From positions 1-53,053 of IMG/VR virus record IMGVR_UViG_3300006919_000073: a DNA stretch of 53,053 bases; one strand, written 5' to 3'. The stretch's first letter is position 1. The number at the start of each line of letters is the position of its first letter. A program made the translations under genes and the position numbers. Origin of the DNA: a virus. The notes beneath the pieces are model-generated. The model searched no databases. It worked only from the letters and a program-made list of their open reading frames with translations, and was not told the origin of the DNA. Positions 1 through 7,973 of this stretch are shown in pieces.

Positions 1-423
1 GCTACCGGTGGTAACGAGAACTACATCAAGTTGCAGGAAGCAGCAGAACAGTTCAAGCCTCACAAGCTGACCTCTATCTGTGCCTTCCTCTCACCTGCTG
101 AAGGTGCTCACACGAGTATCATCACCAGTGGGTCATACGTCTTCGAGATGACTCAGGAGAAGAAAGACATCTTGACCAAGTTAAAAGAGTACAGCAAGCT
201 TAATCCCGCCTTTGTATCTAAGGCTGTGTTGCTTGCCATCATCGACCTCCGACGCTTGGAAGGATTCAGTATCGACCGGTTGTTCCACGCAATTGAGCTT
301 AACTTTGAGTCTATCATAACTCAGAGCGGAAGAGGGAATTGGTCCCGACACTTTGTTCGTTTCTACAACAAAGGTCTCCGCTCCGGTAAGCTCAGCACTG
401 ATGATCTACCTAGTAGCCACTGA
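1..423 (+). CDS. C-terminal part of a phage protein, possibly ParB-like (5' truncated by window edge)
   Basis: The reading frame is open from base 1 to the TGA at 421-423, so only the last 140 residues are present and the start lies outside the window. The visible part is soluble and helical, with a GGNENYIKL-type stretch near its start and a Cys/Ser/Gly segment (SPAEGAHTS) in the middle. The spacing loosely recalls the region that follows the ParB-like nuclease domain in many phage proteins, but the diagnostic N-terminal domain is not visible, so function is not assigned. Its end overlaps the DNA polymerase start (ATG at 401) by 23 bases, suggesting translational coupling in the early operon. 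Confidence 0.75.
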   Translation, partial: ATGGNENYIKLQEAAEQFKPHKLTSICAFLSPAEGAHTSIITSGSYVFEMTQEKKDILTKLKEYSKLNPAFVSKAVLLAIIDLRRLEGFSIDRLFHAIELNFESIITQSGRGNWSRHFVRFYNKGLRSGKLSTDDLPSSH

Positions 424-2281
424 CCCGCAGAGTACCCTCTGCACAGATGGATATGAGTTTATGCCCTGGGATGCTGCAGTAGCAGCTCTCAGGGACAAGC
501 TCTACCTATTCATCGATATCGAAACCACAGGATTCAACTTCCAGAGCGACAGTATCCTCTCGATACAAGTCGCACACGACACCAACGACCAGTGGGTATT
601 CCTCTACAACAAGGAGGAACTGCCCGCTCTGTTCGAGACGTTCAATACCTGTAAGATGATGGTAGGTCACAACATCAAGTTTGACCTCAAGTTCCTGATG
701 CACCACGGATACCAAATCGAAGTACCTATCTACGACACCATGTTGTGTGAGCAGGTACTCGTCAATGGTACCAACCTACGTGCCGGTCTCGATTCTGTAG
801 TACAACGCTACTGCCAAGTACGTTTGGATAAGTCTGTCCGTGCCACCTTCTCTCGTGGTGGACAGCTATCAGAACGACAGCTACAATACGCTGCCGATGA
901 CGTAAAGTATCTCAAGCCCGTAATGCAGGCTCAGATATCTGCGCTCAAGAAGAATGACCTCATGCACATCGCTCGTCTCGAATGCCAAGCTTGCCTTGCA
1001 TTCTTGACCATCGAGTACAACGGTCTCACCCTTGACCGCCAGTCGTGGCTCGCAATGGTTGACAACCTCGCTCAGCAATCACGCCAGTCAGAGTCAGCAC
1101 TCAACACTATCATCGACACCGATTCTACATTCGAGTCCATACGCACTCCAGCGTCACAGCTCGATATGTTCTTACCAGAGTCCGAGGTAATGGGTTCCCG
1201 TCTCAATTGGGATAGCCCCGCCCAAACTCTCCGTGTATTCCAATGCATTGACAACAGCATCATGGGTACCTCTGAACGAGATACTATGAAGATTGCTGCT
1301 GTACATGAGATTGGTAAGATGCTTCGTCAATACCGTGAGCAGACCAAGAAGGTCTCTTCCTTTGGTGAGTCCTTTATGGCTCATGTGTATGACGATGGTA
1401 AGATTCACCCGCGCTTCGTTCAGATTAAGCGTACCGGCCGTGTGTCTTGCAAGGAACCTAACATGCAACAAATACCAGCAGACAATGCGTATCGGAACTG
1501 TTTCGTTACAGAACCCGACCACGTATTCGTATCTGCTGACTACTCGTCTCAGGAGCTATGTATCATAGCCCATGGATCTAAAGACCCGGTCTTCAATCAC
1601 GCCCTCCGTAATGGACACGATTTGCACAGCGTCTGCGCAGCACTTGTGTTCGGGGAACGGTGGAAGGAAGCCGCTGAAGACTCATGCGCTTTCGAGCAAG
1701 GCTTCGAGAAGTGTAGCTGCCCCGACCATAAGAAGCTGCGTACTGCAGTGAAGAGTATCAACTTTGGACTCGCCTATGGAATGGGACCGAAGAAGTTGTC
1801 TGAGACTATGGAGATTTCTATGTCAGAAGCCTCTACCCTCATCGAGAACTACTTCAAGGCCTTCCCTAAGATTAAAGACTTCTTGGAGGGCATGTCACGG
1901 TCTGGTGTCAAGAATGGTTTCATCAAGACATTCAAGCCGTGGGGACGTACCCGATGGTTCGACGATTGGATGCCGCGTGGTATGGATATGGCTACTAAGG
2001 GCCGTATCGAACGCGTATCTAAGAACACACCCATCCAGGGTACTGCTGCTGATATGACTAAGCATGCACTCGTGCTATGCTATGACCATATCAAAAAGAA
2101 TAACCTACCTGTAAAACTCGTCATGACCGTTCACGACCAGATCGATACGACTTGTCCGCGCGACTATGCCGAGGAATGGGCTGCCAAACTCAAAGAACTC
2201 ATGGAGCAAGCAGCTCAGCACATTATGGGGAATGACCTACTGAAAGCAGAGGTCGAGATTACAGACAAATGGAGCAAATGA
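401..2281 (+). CDS. polA: Family A DNA polymerase with 3'-5' exonuclease domain
   Basis: This is the replicative DNA polymerase of the phage, 626 aa from the ATG at 401; a TTG at 353 in the same frame would give a longer N-terminus without support. A DEDD exonuclease domain occupies roughly residues 35-190: DIET (D39, E41), a GHNIKFDL segment, and YAADD as Exo III. The polymerase domain follows: motif A SADYSSQE with D380, motif B with R447, K451 and F455 in R-xxx-K-xxx-FG spacing, and motif C VHDQ at H578-Q580. Residue F455 matches E. coli Phe762. The usual HDE of motif C is HDQ here, which is uncommon. There is no 5'-3' exonuclease domain, as is usual for phage PolA. Confident identification. 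Confidence 0.96.
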   Translation: MIYLVATDPQSTLCTDGYEFMPWDAAVAALRDKLYLFIDIETTGFNFQSDSILSIQVAHDTNDQWVFLYNKEELPALFETFNTCKMMVGHNIKFDLKFLMHHGYQIEVPIYDTMLCEQVLVNGTNLRAGLDSVVQRYCQVRLDKSVRATFSRGGQLSERQLQYAADDVKYLKPVMQAQISALKKNDLMHIARLECQACLAFLTIEYNGLTLDRQSWLAMVDNLAQQSRQSESALNTIIDTDSTFESIRTPASQLDMFLPESEVMGSRLNWDSPAQTLRVFQCIDNSIMGTSERDTMKIAAVHEIGKMLRQYREQTKKVSSFGESFMAHVYDDGKIHPRFVQIKRTGRVSCKEPNMQQIPADNAYRNCFVTEPDHVFVSADYSSQELCIIAHGSKDPVFNHALRNGHDLHSVCAALVFGERWKEAAEDSCAFEQGFEKCSCPDHKKLRTAVKSINFGLAYGMGPKKLSETMEISMSEASTLIENYFKAFPKIKDFLEGMSRSGVKNGFIKTFKPWGRTRWFDDWMPRGMDMATKGRIERVSKNTPIQGTAADMTKHALVLCYDHIKKNNLPVKLVMTVHDQIDTTCPRDYAEEWAAKLKELMEQAAQHIMGNDLLKAEVEITDKWSK

Positions 2282-2649
2282 AAGTCTATGCGGAGAACTC
2301 GTTTACGCGATACGAGCATCTCCCCATGCACCACCGGATGCTTTACTGGGTTGATTACCTCGATCGCCTTGTTAAGTTTTCCCTTTATGACCCCGACCTC
2401 AGTCCTGACAAACAACAGAGACTGATAAGCGAAATTCGCAGAGTAACTTCAATCATTAAAGTACTTCAAAATGAACCTATCCGCAGAACAATTGAGTCTA
2501 AAGCGACAGCAAAACCTAGCGACCCGAGACCGGTTGTGGAACGCACCAGTACCACAAGCAACAAGAACGTACGGTCCCGTCGCAAACTCCGACCTGCACG
2601 GCGTCGTGACGGAGCGAGTACGACAGCACGGACTGACAATAGTAAATGA
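2269..2649 (+). CDS. Small protein of unknown function, overlapping genes on both sides
   Basis: A 126-aa frame from ATG 2269 (a second ATG at 2278 makes an ATGA overlap with the polymerase stop). The first ~65 residues look like a genuine small helical protein, with aromatic and Leu-rich segments (HHRMLYWVDYLDRLVKF). The last ~60 residues are rich in Arg, Ser and Thr, without hydrophobic pattern, and lie in the 179 bases also read by the next gene in another frame. That tail may therefore be a by-product of the overlap rather than a folded domain. I do not recognise a family. Its place between polymerase and a DUF932-like gene suggests an early replication accessory role, by inference only. 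Confidence 0.55.
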   Translation: MEQMKVYAENSFTRYEHLPMHHRMLYWVDYLDRLVKFSLYDPDLSPDKQQRLISEIRRVTSIIKVLQNEPIRRTIESKATAKPSDPRPVVERTSTTSNKNVRSRRKLRPARRRDGASTTARTDNSK

Positions 2650-3241
2650 AGAGTTTAGCTCTGCATTGAAAGATCAGATCATGCTGTGTAAGCTGCACAT
2701 CAGCAGCCCTGAGACACCAGGTATCAACCGGGTCTTTGCCTTCATGAATAGCTACAACAAGATGCGTAAGGTATCCTTTGCATCTGGTGCTGTTGTCCTT
2801 GTATGCTGGAACGGTATGTTCTGGAGCGATGAGGGCACGTTTGCACGTCGTCACTACCGCAATGTGTGGGATGACATCCACTCAGCTGTCGACACGCAGG
2901 TCAACAAGATGCATACAGACTTCACCAACCTGATGGAGTTCAAGCATATGGCTGAGCAGGTAGACATTCAACCTAAGAGTGTAGCTTCACTTGCCGGTCG
3001 CATGTACTTCGACGGCATCTTGTCCCCCCGTATGCTCAGCGACCTCAAGAAAGAGACGTATGAGTCACAGGAGTGGGGCTTCAAGAAGACAGACGATGGC
3101 ATCTTGCTGCCTGACTCCTTGTGGAAGTTCTACAACAACTGCACTGAGGCAGCTAAGCGTGCTCCAGCACACGAAACTGTCGGTGTCCACAGCAAGATCA
3201 CCAAGTTCTTGGCTGATGCAGCCGGGTTCAGCATGAACTAA
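2471..3241 (+). CDS. DUF932-like phage/plasmid protein
   Basis: A 256-aa protein starting at ATG 2471. Residues ~30-125 show the pattern I associate with the DUF932 family: a TYGPVANSDL start, a V-x-x-RVRQHGLTIV helix-strand, a variable hairpin, then FMNSYNKM and a LVCWNGMFW strand (typical members have xNSYDKS and VCSNGMF). The C-terminal half is helical. DUF932 proteins occur in phages and plasmids near replication and recombination genes, but their biochemical role is not established. The gene overlaps the preceding frame by 179 bases. Its stop (3239-3241) shares one base with the next ATG (TAATG), implying coupling. Family assignment is from recall of the motif pattern. Confidence 0.75.
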   Translation: MNLSAEQLSLKRQQNLATRDRLWNAPVPQATRTYGPVANSDLHGVVTERVRQHGLTIVNEEFSSALKDQIMLCKLHISSPETPGINRVFAFMNSYNKMRKVSFASGAVVLVCWNGMFWSDEGTFARRHYRNVWDDIHSAVDTQVNKMHTDFTNLMEFKHMAEQVDIQPKSVASLAGRMYFDGILSPRMLSDLKKETYESQEWGFKKTDDGILLPDSLWKFYNNCTEAAKRAPAHETVGVHSKITKFLADAAGFSMN

Positions 3242-3480
3242 TGGACATCAGACAGCATGCCGAATGGCAAGAGGTTTTGGATAGGTTGAAGTCTACTGCT
3301 GACGACCTAGCCAAGACCTCTCGTCAAGGCAGATACCGCCTGTACAAGTGGCGTGCCTCTTACATTATAGAGACCGTCGCTGATGAACAGACAATCCTTC
3401 TACGCACCGATTTGAAATTAGCAATCAACGCTGCGAAGGAGAAAGGATTAGACCTGAGAGAAATCATATTAGACCTGTGA
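3241..3480 (+). CDS. 79-aa hypothetical protein
   Basis: A small charged, helical protein with no membrane segment or cysteine pattern. It is joined to its neighbours by one-base overlaps: TAATG at 3239-3243 upstream and TGATG at 3478-3482 downstream. That back-to-back coupling in the early operon, and normal hydrophobic spacing (YKWRASYIIETV), support it as a real gene. The C-terminus (LKLAINAAKEKGLDL) is amphipathic. No family recognised and no function assigned. Confidence 0.7.
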   Translation: MDIRQHAEWQEVLDRLKSTADDLAKTSRQGRYRLYKWRASYIIETVADEQTILLRTDLKLAINAAKEKGLDLREIILDL

Positions 3481-3665
3481 TGTATGTACTACGCAGCATG
3501 ACTCATCAAGGTACCGCCCGGTATCTTGTATGGGAGACAGGTACTAAAGAACAATGTGAGTATGCGCGTAACCGCATACCCCGTGTTCTACCTTTTCTCT
3601 CAGATGAATTTGAAATAGTAACCCTAGACGAACACAATGGCACATGCTTATCATCACGCTGTTAG
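3480..3665 (+). CDS. 61-aa hypothetical protein
   Basis: Starts at ATG 3480, overlapping the preceding TGA by one base; a GTG one codon upstream is less likely. It has an alternating strand-helix-strand pattern (YVLRSMTH, ARYLVWETG, a CEYARNRIP helix, then FEIVTLDE), resembling a very small alpha/beta fold. No family recognised. The last 29 bases overlap the start of the next gene. Confidence 0.6.
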   Translation: MYVLRSMTHQGTARYLVWETGTKEQCEYARNRIPRVLPFLSDEFEIVTLDEHNGTCLSSRC

Positions 3666-4047
3666 TTCTACTCGTCGCTTCAGAGGTACTGAATCAGACT
3701 ATCTTGCTATACACGAGTGGATTGATGGCTCTAAGGTGGCTTTTAGTGACCATCGCCACCGTGCTCTTCGCCATCATAGCTTTGGCGTTTACGCTTGTGA
3801 AGAACGGTTCGGAGTAACCATCACCAACAGCGACGGCATTGAGGTACCTGTTAGGACCATTGCCGAACAGCACATCATTGAAGACTTGGGATTCGTCCCA
3901 TCAGTACAAGACTGGTTAAAGAGCATCGATAAAGAGTTCTGGATGACCGGTCGCAAATTGAATTTGCCCAATGAAGAAATGCCCGACATGCAAACAGAAA
4001 ATCAAGCTGAAGAAGAAGGCCAAGCCAAAACCTCAGCCCAAGTTTAG
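3637..4047 (+). CDS. Conserved His-rich phage protein (DUF6915-like)
   Basis: A 136-aa protein from ATG 3637. The first ~95 residues contain an ordered set of histidines and acids: HAYHHA, YLAIHEWID, the strongly patterned HRHRALRHHSFG, ITNSDG and AEQHIIEDLG. I recall this combination from a phage family annotated DUF6915, whose biochemical role is unknown; the histidine spacing would suit metal binding, which is inference. The C-terminal ~25 residues are Glu/Gln-rich and probably disordered, and coincide with the 77-base overlap with the next gene. Confidence 0.72.
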   Translation: MAHAYHHAVSSTRRFRGTESDYLAIHEWIDGSKVAFSDHRHRALRHHSFGVYACEERFGVTITNSDGIEVPVRTIAEQHIIEDLGFVPSVQDWLKSIDKEFWMTGRKLNLPNEEMPDMQTENQAEEEGQAKTSAQV

Positions 4048-4327
4048 AAACCGTGGTACTTACAGCAGTTGGATTACCCGATGTCAGAAGCTACATGACA
4101 GCACTTGTTTAAAATATGAAAGAGCCTGCATGGAAAAAGCACTACCGCTCTTTCATGAAGCTCGTGATGTATTCGATACTGGTGCTGTAGATGATGCTAT
4201 CGTCATTCTAAAAAAGGCTCGTGCTACGTTTTGGGAGGGCGAACGCTGGTGGTACACAACTACTTGGACTACCCGTAATAACCCGGATATCTGGCTACCA
4301 GGTAGACAACCTAATTACTTTTTTTAA
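3971..4327 (+). CDS. 118-aa protein with N-terminal CxxC and Lys-rich segment
   Basis: Starts with MKKCPTCKQK, one CxxC knuckle followed by a Lys/Pro-rich linker. Two more cysteines occur in the helical middle part (CQKLHDSTC), so a four-cysteine zinc site is possible but not certain. The C-terminal half has aromatic-rich segments (ATFWEGERWWYTTTWTTRN). The N-terminal 25 codons overlap the end of the preceding gene in another frame. It may be a small nucleic-acid-binding protein, judged only from the knuckle and basic patch. Confidence 0.6.
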   Translation: MKKCPTCKQKIKLKKKAKPKPQPKFRNRGTYSSWITRCQKLHDSTCLKYERACMEKALPLFHEARDVFDTGAVDDAIVILKKARATFWEGERWWYTTTWTTRNNPDIWLPGRQPNYFF

Positions 4328-4329
4328 TC

Positions 4330-4800
4330 ATGGAAAAGATCCCGAGAAACATACTAGATGCTGTTGAAGACATCTACAAGAACAGTGAAGTTGACCCACG
4401 GGAATACCCTGGTGTCTACATCTACTGGCAAGGTTGTGGCGACAGTGGAGGCATTGACGACATCAGCTTCTTAAGCAAAGAGGGTCTCGACTTTGTGAAG
4501 CAAAACAACTACGCACCTATGCGGTGGGCACATGACATGAAAGATGTCCAGCAACACTGGGCCTGCCGCGTGCAACAAGGACGCTATCAAGCAGAACCAA
4601 GCCTGCAAGTAGTGTCTGGCGACGACCGTCAGGGCTATGACCTGGACCAATGGGTGTATGAGCACTTTGATGTATGTGAAATCAATGACGGTGGCTTTGC
4701 TCACTGCTTCATTGAGATGCCACATGGCAAGGTCTGGGGCAACAGCTACAACTGGGTGCAGACCGAAGAGTTGATACGAGACGATCGATATGAAGATTGA
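4330..4800 (+). CDS. 156-aa hypothetical protein
   Basis: An acidic soluble protein with a Gly/Asp-rich region (WQGCGDSGGIDDIS), a second Asp-rich region (SGDDRQGYDLDQWVYEH), and an INDGGFAHCFIEMPHGKVWGNSYNW stretch of alternating aromatic and polar residues. The overall pattern, GDSG near the start and NDGG near the end, recalls small phage and plasmid proteins of the DUF6878 type, but I am not sure. It lies 2 bases after the previous stop, and its end overlaps the helicase start by 11 bases. Confidence 0.7.
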   Translation: MEKIPRNILDAVEDIYKNSEVDPREYPGVYIYWQGCGDSGGIDDISFLSKEGLDFVKQNNYAPMRWAHDMKDVQQHWACRVQQGRYQAEPSLQVVSGDDRQGYDLDQWVYEHFDVCEINDGGFAHCFIEMPHGKVWGNSYNWVQTEELIRDDRYED

Positions 4801-6028
4801 TCAACGTCGACTTAAGCGACAGAAGGAAGTGGTCGCTAAGTGGACGGAGGCTGGGCGGCGAGGGACACTTGAGGCAGTTACTGGATTTGGCAAGACCTTC
4901 GTCGCCCTCCTCATCCTCCAAGAGATGAACGACAAGCTGCCTACTGGCAAGGCACTCGTCGTCGTCCCTACACAAAACCTTAAGCAGCAGTGGGAAGACA
5001 GCATTGCAGACATGCACATTACCGGCGTGTCTGTAATGGTCATCAATACTGCTGTTAAGATGGAGCACGATGTAGACTTGTTGATACTCGATGAGATTCA
5101 CAACTACATGAGTGAGGTATTCCGTGGTATATTTGCGTGTACCGATTATCGATACATCCTCGGCTTGACGGCTACAATTGATAGAGAAGACCCTAGGTTT
5201 CATATCATTAGCCAAGCCGCACCGGTGTTTGAGACTATCTCTCTCCGGGAAGCTGTGCGGAACGAATACGTCTCACAGTTCCAAGTCTTCAACCTTGGTC
5301 TACGCATGGGCGAGAACGAGGAGAAGAACTACAAGCTGGTAACGGATGCCTACTATGAAGCATTCGCTATCTTCAACAACCGCTTTCATGTAGCACAACG
5401 ATGTCTACGTGACCGCAGTTATCTGTCTGTATTTACCCGTACACTATCGGGGTGGTCAGAAGAGCAGGTACTTGGTAAGGCCCGCGCATTCAACACCGCT
5501 ATGAACAAACGCAAGCAGCTCATCTACAAGAGTGCTACTAAGCGGGAGGCAGCGAAGAAACTCATTGAGATCTTCGACGTGCATACCATCACGTTCTCCG
5601 AGAGTGTAGAGTTTGCTCAGCAGATGTACAAAGAGACGCAGCCCTGGGGTGCAGCGTACCATTCAAAGATGTCCAAATACGCCCGCCAAAACGTATTGGA
5701 CTCTTTTGCAGATGACCGTACCGATGTACGTGTGATTCACACCGCACGTGCATTGGATGAGGGTTTTGATGTAAAAGGTATCGAGTTGGCTATTGTGTGT
5801 TCCGGTACTTCTAAGCCGCGACAAGACTTGCAACGGACTGGCCGTGCAATCAGGTTTAAGGAAGGAAAGACCGGAGTGATTATCAACCTTTACTTGAAAG
5901 ACACTCAAGATGAAAAATGGCTTAAGTCCCGACAATCAAAGTCGGCAAACATCCAGTGGGTCCACTCCATCGAGGAGCTACTCGCAAAGTGCAACGACTC
6001 TCTACTCCGAAATCCTGTTGCTGGTTAA
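4790..6028 (+). CDS. SF2 DEAD/DEAH-type helicase (UvsW/RecG-like ATPase)
   Basis: A 412-aa superfamily 2 helicase. Walker A is TGFGKT (residues 31-36), Walker B is the DEIH box at 101-104, motif III is GLTAT (125-129), and motif VI reads QRTGRAIRF in the second RecA-like domain (roughly 250-390). A RQ-K Q-motif-like segment lies at the very N-terminus. Proteins of this architecture in phages (T4 UvsW is the reference) remodel branched DNA during recombination-dependent replication; that role is inferred. The start ATG at 4790 overlaps the preceding gene by 11 bases. All core motifs are intact, so the enzyme should be active. Confidence 0.93.
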   Translation: MKIDQRRLKRQKEVVAKWTEAGRRGTLEAVTGFGKTFVALLILQEMNDKLPTGKALVVVPTQNLKQQWEDSIADMHITGVSVMVINTAVKMEHDVDLLILDEIHNYMSEVFRGIFACTDYRYILGLTATIDREDPRFHIISQAAPVFETISLREAVRNEYVSQFQVFNLGLRMGENEEKNYKLVTDAYYEAFAIFNNRFHVAQRCLRDRSYLSVFTRTLSGWSEEQVLGKARAFNTAMNKRKQLIYKSATKREAAKKLIEIFDVHTITFSESVEFAQQMYKETQPWGAAYHSKMSKYARQNVLDSFADDRTDVRVIHTARALDEGFDVKGIELAIVCSGTSKPRQDLQRTGRAIRFKEGKTGVIINLYLKDTQDEKWLKSRQSKSANIQWVHSIEELLAKCNDSLLRNPVAG

Positions 6029-6191
6029 AGCCGGTAAGAGAAAGTGGAGCGATGAGGCGTGGCAGTTTCAACTGTCTCTTAGCGAAGAGACAAACATTGA
6101 AGCCAACCTTACTAGTGTGGTTAAAGCACTGGAAGAAGCCCGAGAAGTTGAACAGAAGATCATGCTAGGCTATGGTGTATCCGCTCGATAA
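5910..6191 (+). CDS. Small hypothetical protein, start uncertain
   Basis: The frame runs from ATG 5910 (93 aa), but the first ~35 residues lie inside the helicase gene and look like out-of-frame sequence rich in Ser, Thr and Gln. The convincing part begins near LLLVKAGKRKW, and a TTG at 6018 would give a 57-aa product starting just before the helicase stop. The C-terminal part is helical and acidic (VVKALEEAREVEQK). It overlaps the next gene by 20 bases. No family recognised. Confidence 0.5.
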   Translation: MKNGLSPDNQSRQTSSGSTPSRSYSQSATTLYSEILLLVKAGKRKWSDEAWQFQLSLSEETNIEANLTSVVKALEEAREVEQKIMLGYGVSAR

Positions 6192-6729
6192 GTACGTTGA
6201 CGTACTCCTAAAGCTGGATATCAGCCCAGTACAAGTATTGTTCTGCCAAATCATATATGAGCGGCGGCATGATCTTCTGTATCGAATTGCTCAAGAAGGT
6301 CAGATATTTCCTACCAAGTATCTCGATGACTTGGAGGCGAAGGGATTGATTATTGATACCAACCCTTCCGCTGACAGCAAGTATGCAGACTTTTATGAGG
6401 TAACCGATAAGTTTATCAATGCTTTCTACTCCGCTTCTACTACAGACGGTGAAGAGTTTTGGGCAGCCTACCCACCCTTCATCAATATCGATGGTAAGAA
6501 GATACCGGCGAAGGCAGTCAACAAAGAAGAGCTGATTCGCTGGTACCACAAACATATCGGTAGCATGCATGACCACAAGAAGGTGATGGCAGCTTTGAAG
6601 TATGCCAAAGACCAAAAGCTGATCAGCATGCGTATCGACAAATGGTTACAAGCTGAGACTTTCGTCGACCTTTGGGAGATGATGAAAGACCGGCCCGCTG
6701 AAGATTTGCCACATGACAGAATCCTCTGA
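6172..6729 (+). CDS. Winged-helix protein next to DnaB, possible helicase loader or replication organiser
   Basis: A 185-aa protein from ATG 6172. The N-terminal half (about 15-75) reads as a winged helix: helices around VQVLFCQIIYERR, then YLDDLEAKGLIID, where a wing strand is expected. The C-terminal half (about 100-180) is a separate helical domain with FWAAYPPF, a PAKAVNKEELIRWYHKHI helix and a KLISMRIDKWL helix. A wHTH gene directly upstream of a phage DnaB helicase is typical of DnaD-like or helicase-loader proteins, so that role is inferred from position and fold. It overlaps dnaB-like by 17 bases. It could instead be a transcription factor. Confidence 0.75.
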   Translation: MVYPLDKYVDVLLKLDISPVQVLFCQIIYERRHDLLYRIAQEGQIFPTKYLDDLEAKGLIIDTNPSADSKYADFYEVTDKFINAFYSASTTDGEEFWAAYPPFINIDGKKIPAKAVNKEELIRWYHKHIGSMHDHKKVMAALKYAKDQKLISMRIDKWLQAETFVDLWEMMKDRPAEDLPHDRIL

Positions 6730-7693
6730 ACTCCAAGTACGCCCTATGCATGAGGTCGTGTCTGCTACACAGACTACGATTCACAACTACATGGACGGTA
6801 AAATCCCTGTGATGAAAACGCGCTGGGATAAAGTCAACAAGATGTTGCTGGGCGGGATGCAGTTCGGGATGGTCTATGTAGTAGCAGGAGCGTCAGGTCA
6901 CGGTAAGAGTATGTATCTCAACAACCTTATCCGCGACTTTACTTCTACTGCCTACAACAAGTTTGACAAACCGGTCAAGATTCTGCACTTCTCATTCGAG
7001 ATGTCTGCAGAGATGGAGCTGATGCGCCGGCTATCCTCGCTTGCTGAGGTGCCGCTGGACCGTATGCTACACGCAACGACAGCTCTTGATGATGTAGAGC
7101 GAGTTATGATTGAAGATAAGCTGGGTCAAATCAATGAGCCTTCTATCTATTTCATCGAGCAGCCTGGCAACAGGATGCAGATTGCTCGTGCAGTTTCACA
7201 ATTTGTCAAGCAGCATGGCGATTGTCACTACGTCATCTGCCTTGACCACACTCTGCTTGTAACTCCTATGCCGGGAGAGAACGAGATTCAGACTCTCGCG
7301 GAACTCGGTAAGATGTGTATTGAAATACGCAAGAGGTTTGGTGCTATGGTGCTTCTACTTTCTCAGCTCAACGACAAGATCGAAGGCGAGAAACGTCGAG
7401 ACCCTGACAGCCCTAACCTACACTACCCATTGAAGACGGACATCCATGGCTCTAAGCAGCTCTACCACGCTGCTGATGTAGTCATGGTGATACATCAACC
7501 GTCTTTGCTGGGCTTAGAAACGTACGGTAGGAAAAACCTACCGACGAGAAACCTAGTAGCATTGCACTGCCTCAAGAACCGTCACGGTCAAGCAGGTATT
7601 ACACTGCTCAAGAATAATTTGAGACATGGAATCTTTGAAGACTGGGACGGTGGAGATTCGCCAGCACGTAGAGACAACCCCTACGGTCTATAA
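6713..7693 (+). CDS. DnaB-type replicative DNA helicase (RecA-like core only)
   Basis: A 326-aa superfamily 4 helicase. Walker A is GASGHGKS (residues 59-66), the FEMS segment follows Walker A as in DnaB, Walker B is the hydrophobic strand ending in LDH, and a LLLSQLND strand fits motif H3. Compared with bacterial DnaB (about 470 aa) the N-terminal collar domain is missing or replaced by ~45 residues, as in several phage helicases. It would unwind DNA ahead of the family A polymerase and work with the primase encoded at 9278. The gene overlaps both neighbours (17 bases before, 68 after). Confidence 0.93.
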   Translation: MTESSELQVRPMHEVVSATQTTIHNYMDGKIPVMKTRWDKVNKMLLGGMQFGMVYVVAGASGHGKSMYLNNLIRDFTSTAYNKFDKPVKILHFSFEMSAEMELMRRLSSLAEVPLDRMLHATTALDDVERVMIEDKLGQINEPSIYFIEQPGNRMQIARAVSQFVKQHGDCHYVICLDHTLLVTPMPGENEIQTLAELGKMCIEIRKRFGAMVLLLSQLNDKIEGEKRRDPDSPNLHYPLKTDIHGSKQLYHAADVVMVIHQPSLLGLETYGRKNLPTRNLVALHCLKNRHGQAGITLLKNNLRHGIFEDWDGGDSPARRDNPYGL

Positions 7694-7973
7694 GAACTTC
7701 GTCGTCGGTACCATCTTAGTCAATAAGTGGGACTTAGACTCGATGCTTGCCAACAGAGGAAAGACCGGAAGCTTCACCGTTATCGGGATGCACAGGGTCT
7801 TTTGCTTTGTAGGCGATGACTACATAAGTATCAGAAACACAAGCGATTACACTGCTTCTGCGAGTGAAAGAGTTGTTGATGATGCCAAGCTTATTTCGTA
7901 TCTTAGAGAGCGCGCCCAGAAGTCACTGGGTGACGTCATTCAAGAAATAGAAGAAGGAGTATTTGATGATTGA
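7626..7973 (+). CDS. 115-aa hypothetical protein
   Basis: From ATG 7626, giving a 68-base overlap with the helicase gene. The region after ~residue 22 looks structured, with strands (NFVVGTILVNKW, FTVIGMHRVFCFVGDDYISI) and a C-terminal acidic helix (SLGDVIQEIEEGVFDD). A later start is possible because the first 20 residues coincide with the overlap. No family recognised. It sits between the helicase and the Sak4-like ATPase. Confidence 0.6.
   Translation: MESLKTGTVEIRQHVETTPTVYKNFVVGTILVNKWDLDSMLANRGKTGSFTVIGMHRVFCFVGDDYISIRNTSDYTASASERVVDDAKLISYLRERAQKSLGDVIQEIEEGVFDD
7954..7959 (+). promoter_or_regulatory. Strong Shine-Dalgarno (AAGGAG) that fixes the Sak4-like start
   Basis: AAGGAG ends 6 bases before ATG 7966. 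It is one of the few good ribosome-binding sites in this window, where most genes are coupled by overlaps. It favours ATG 7966 over the TTG at 7963. Confidence 0.6.

Noticed and set aside
4315-4330. T-run before the ATG at 4330, considered as a terminator
   Set aside because: It encodes the C-terminal Phe codons of the preceding gene, and no hairpin precedes it.
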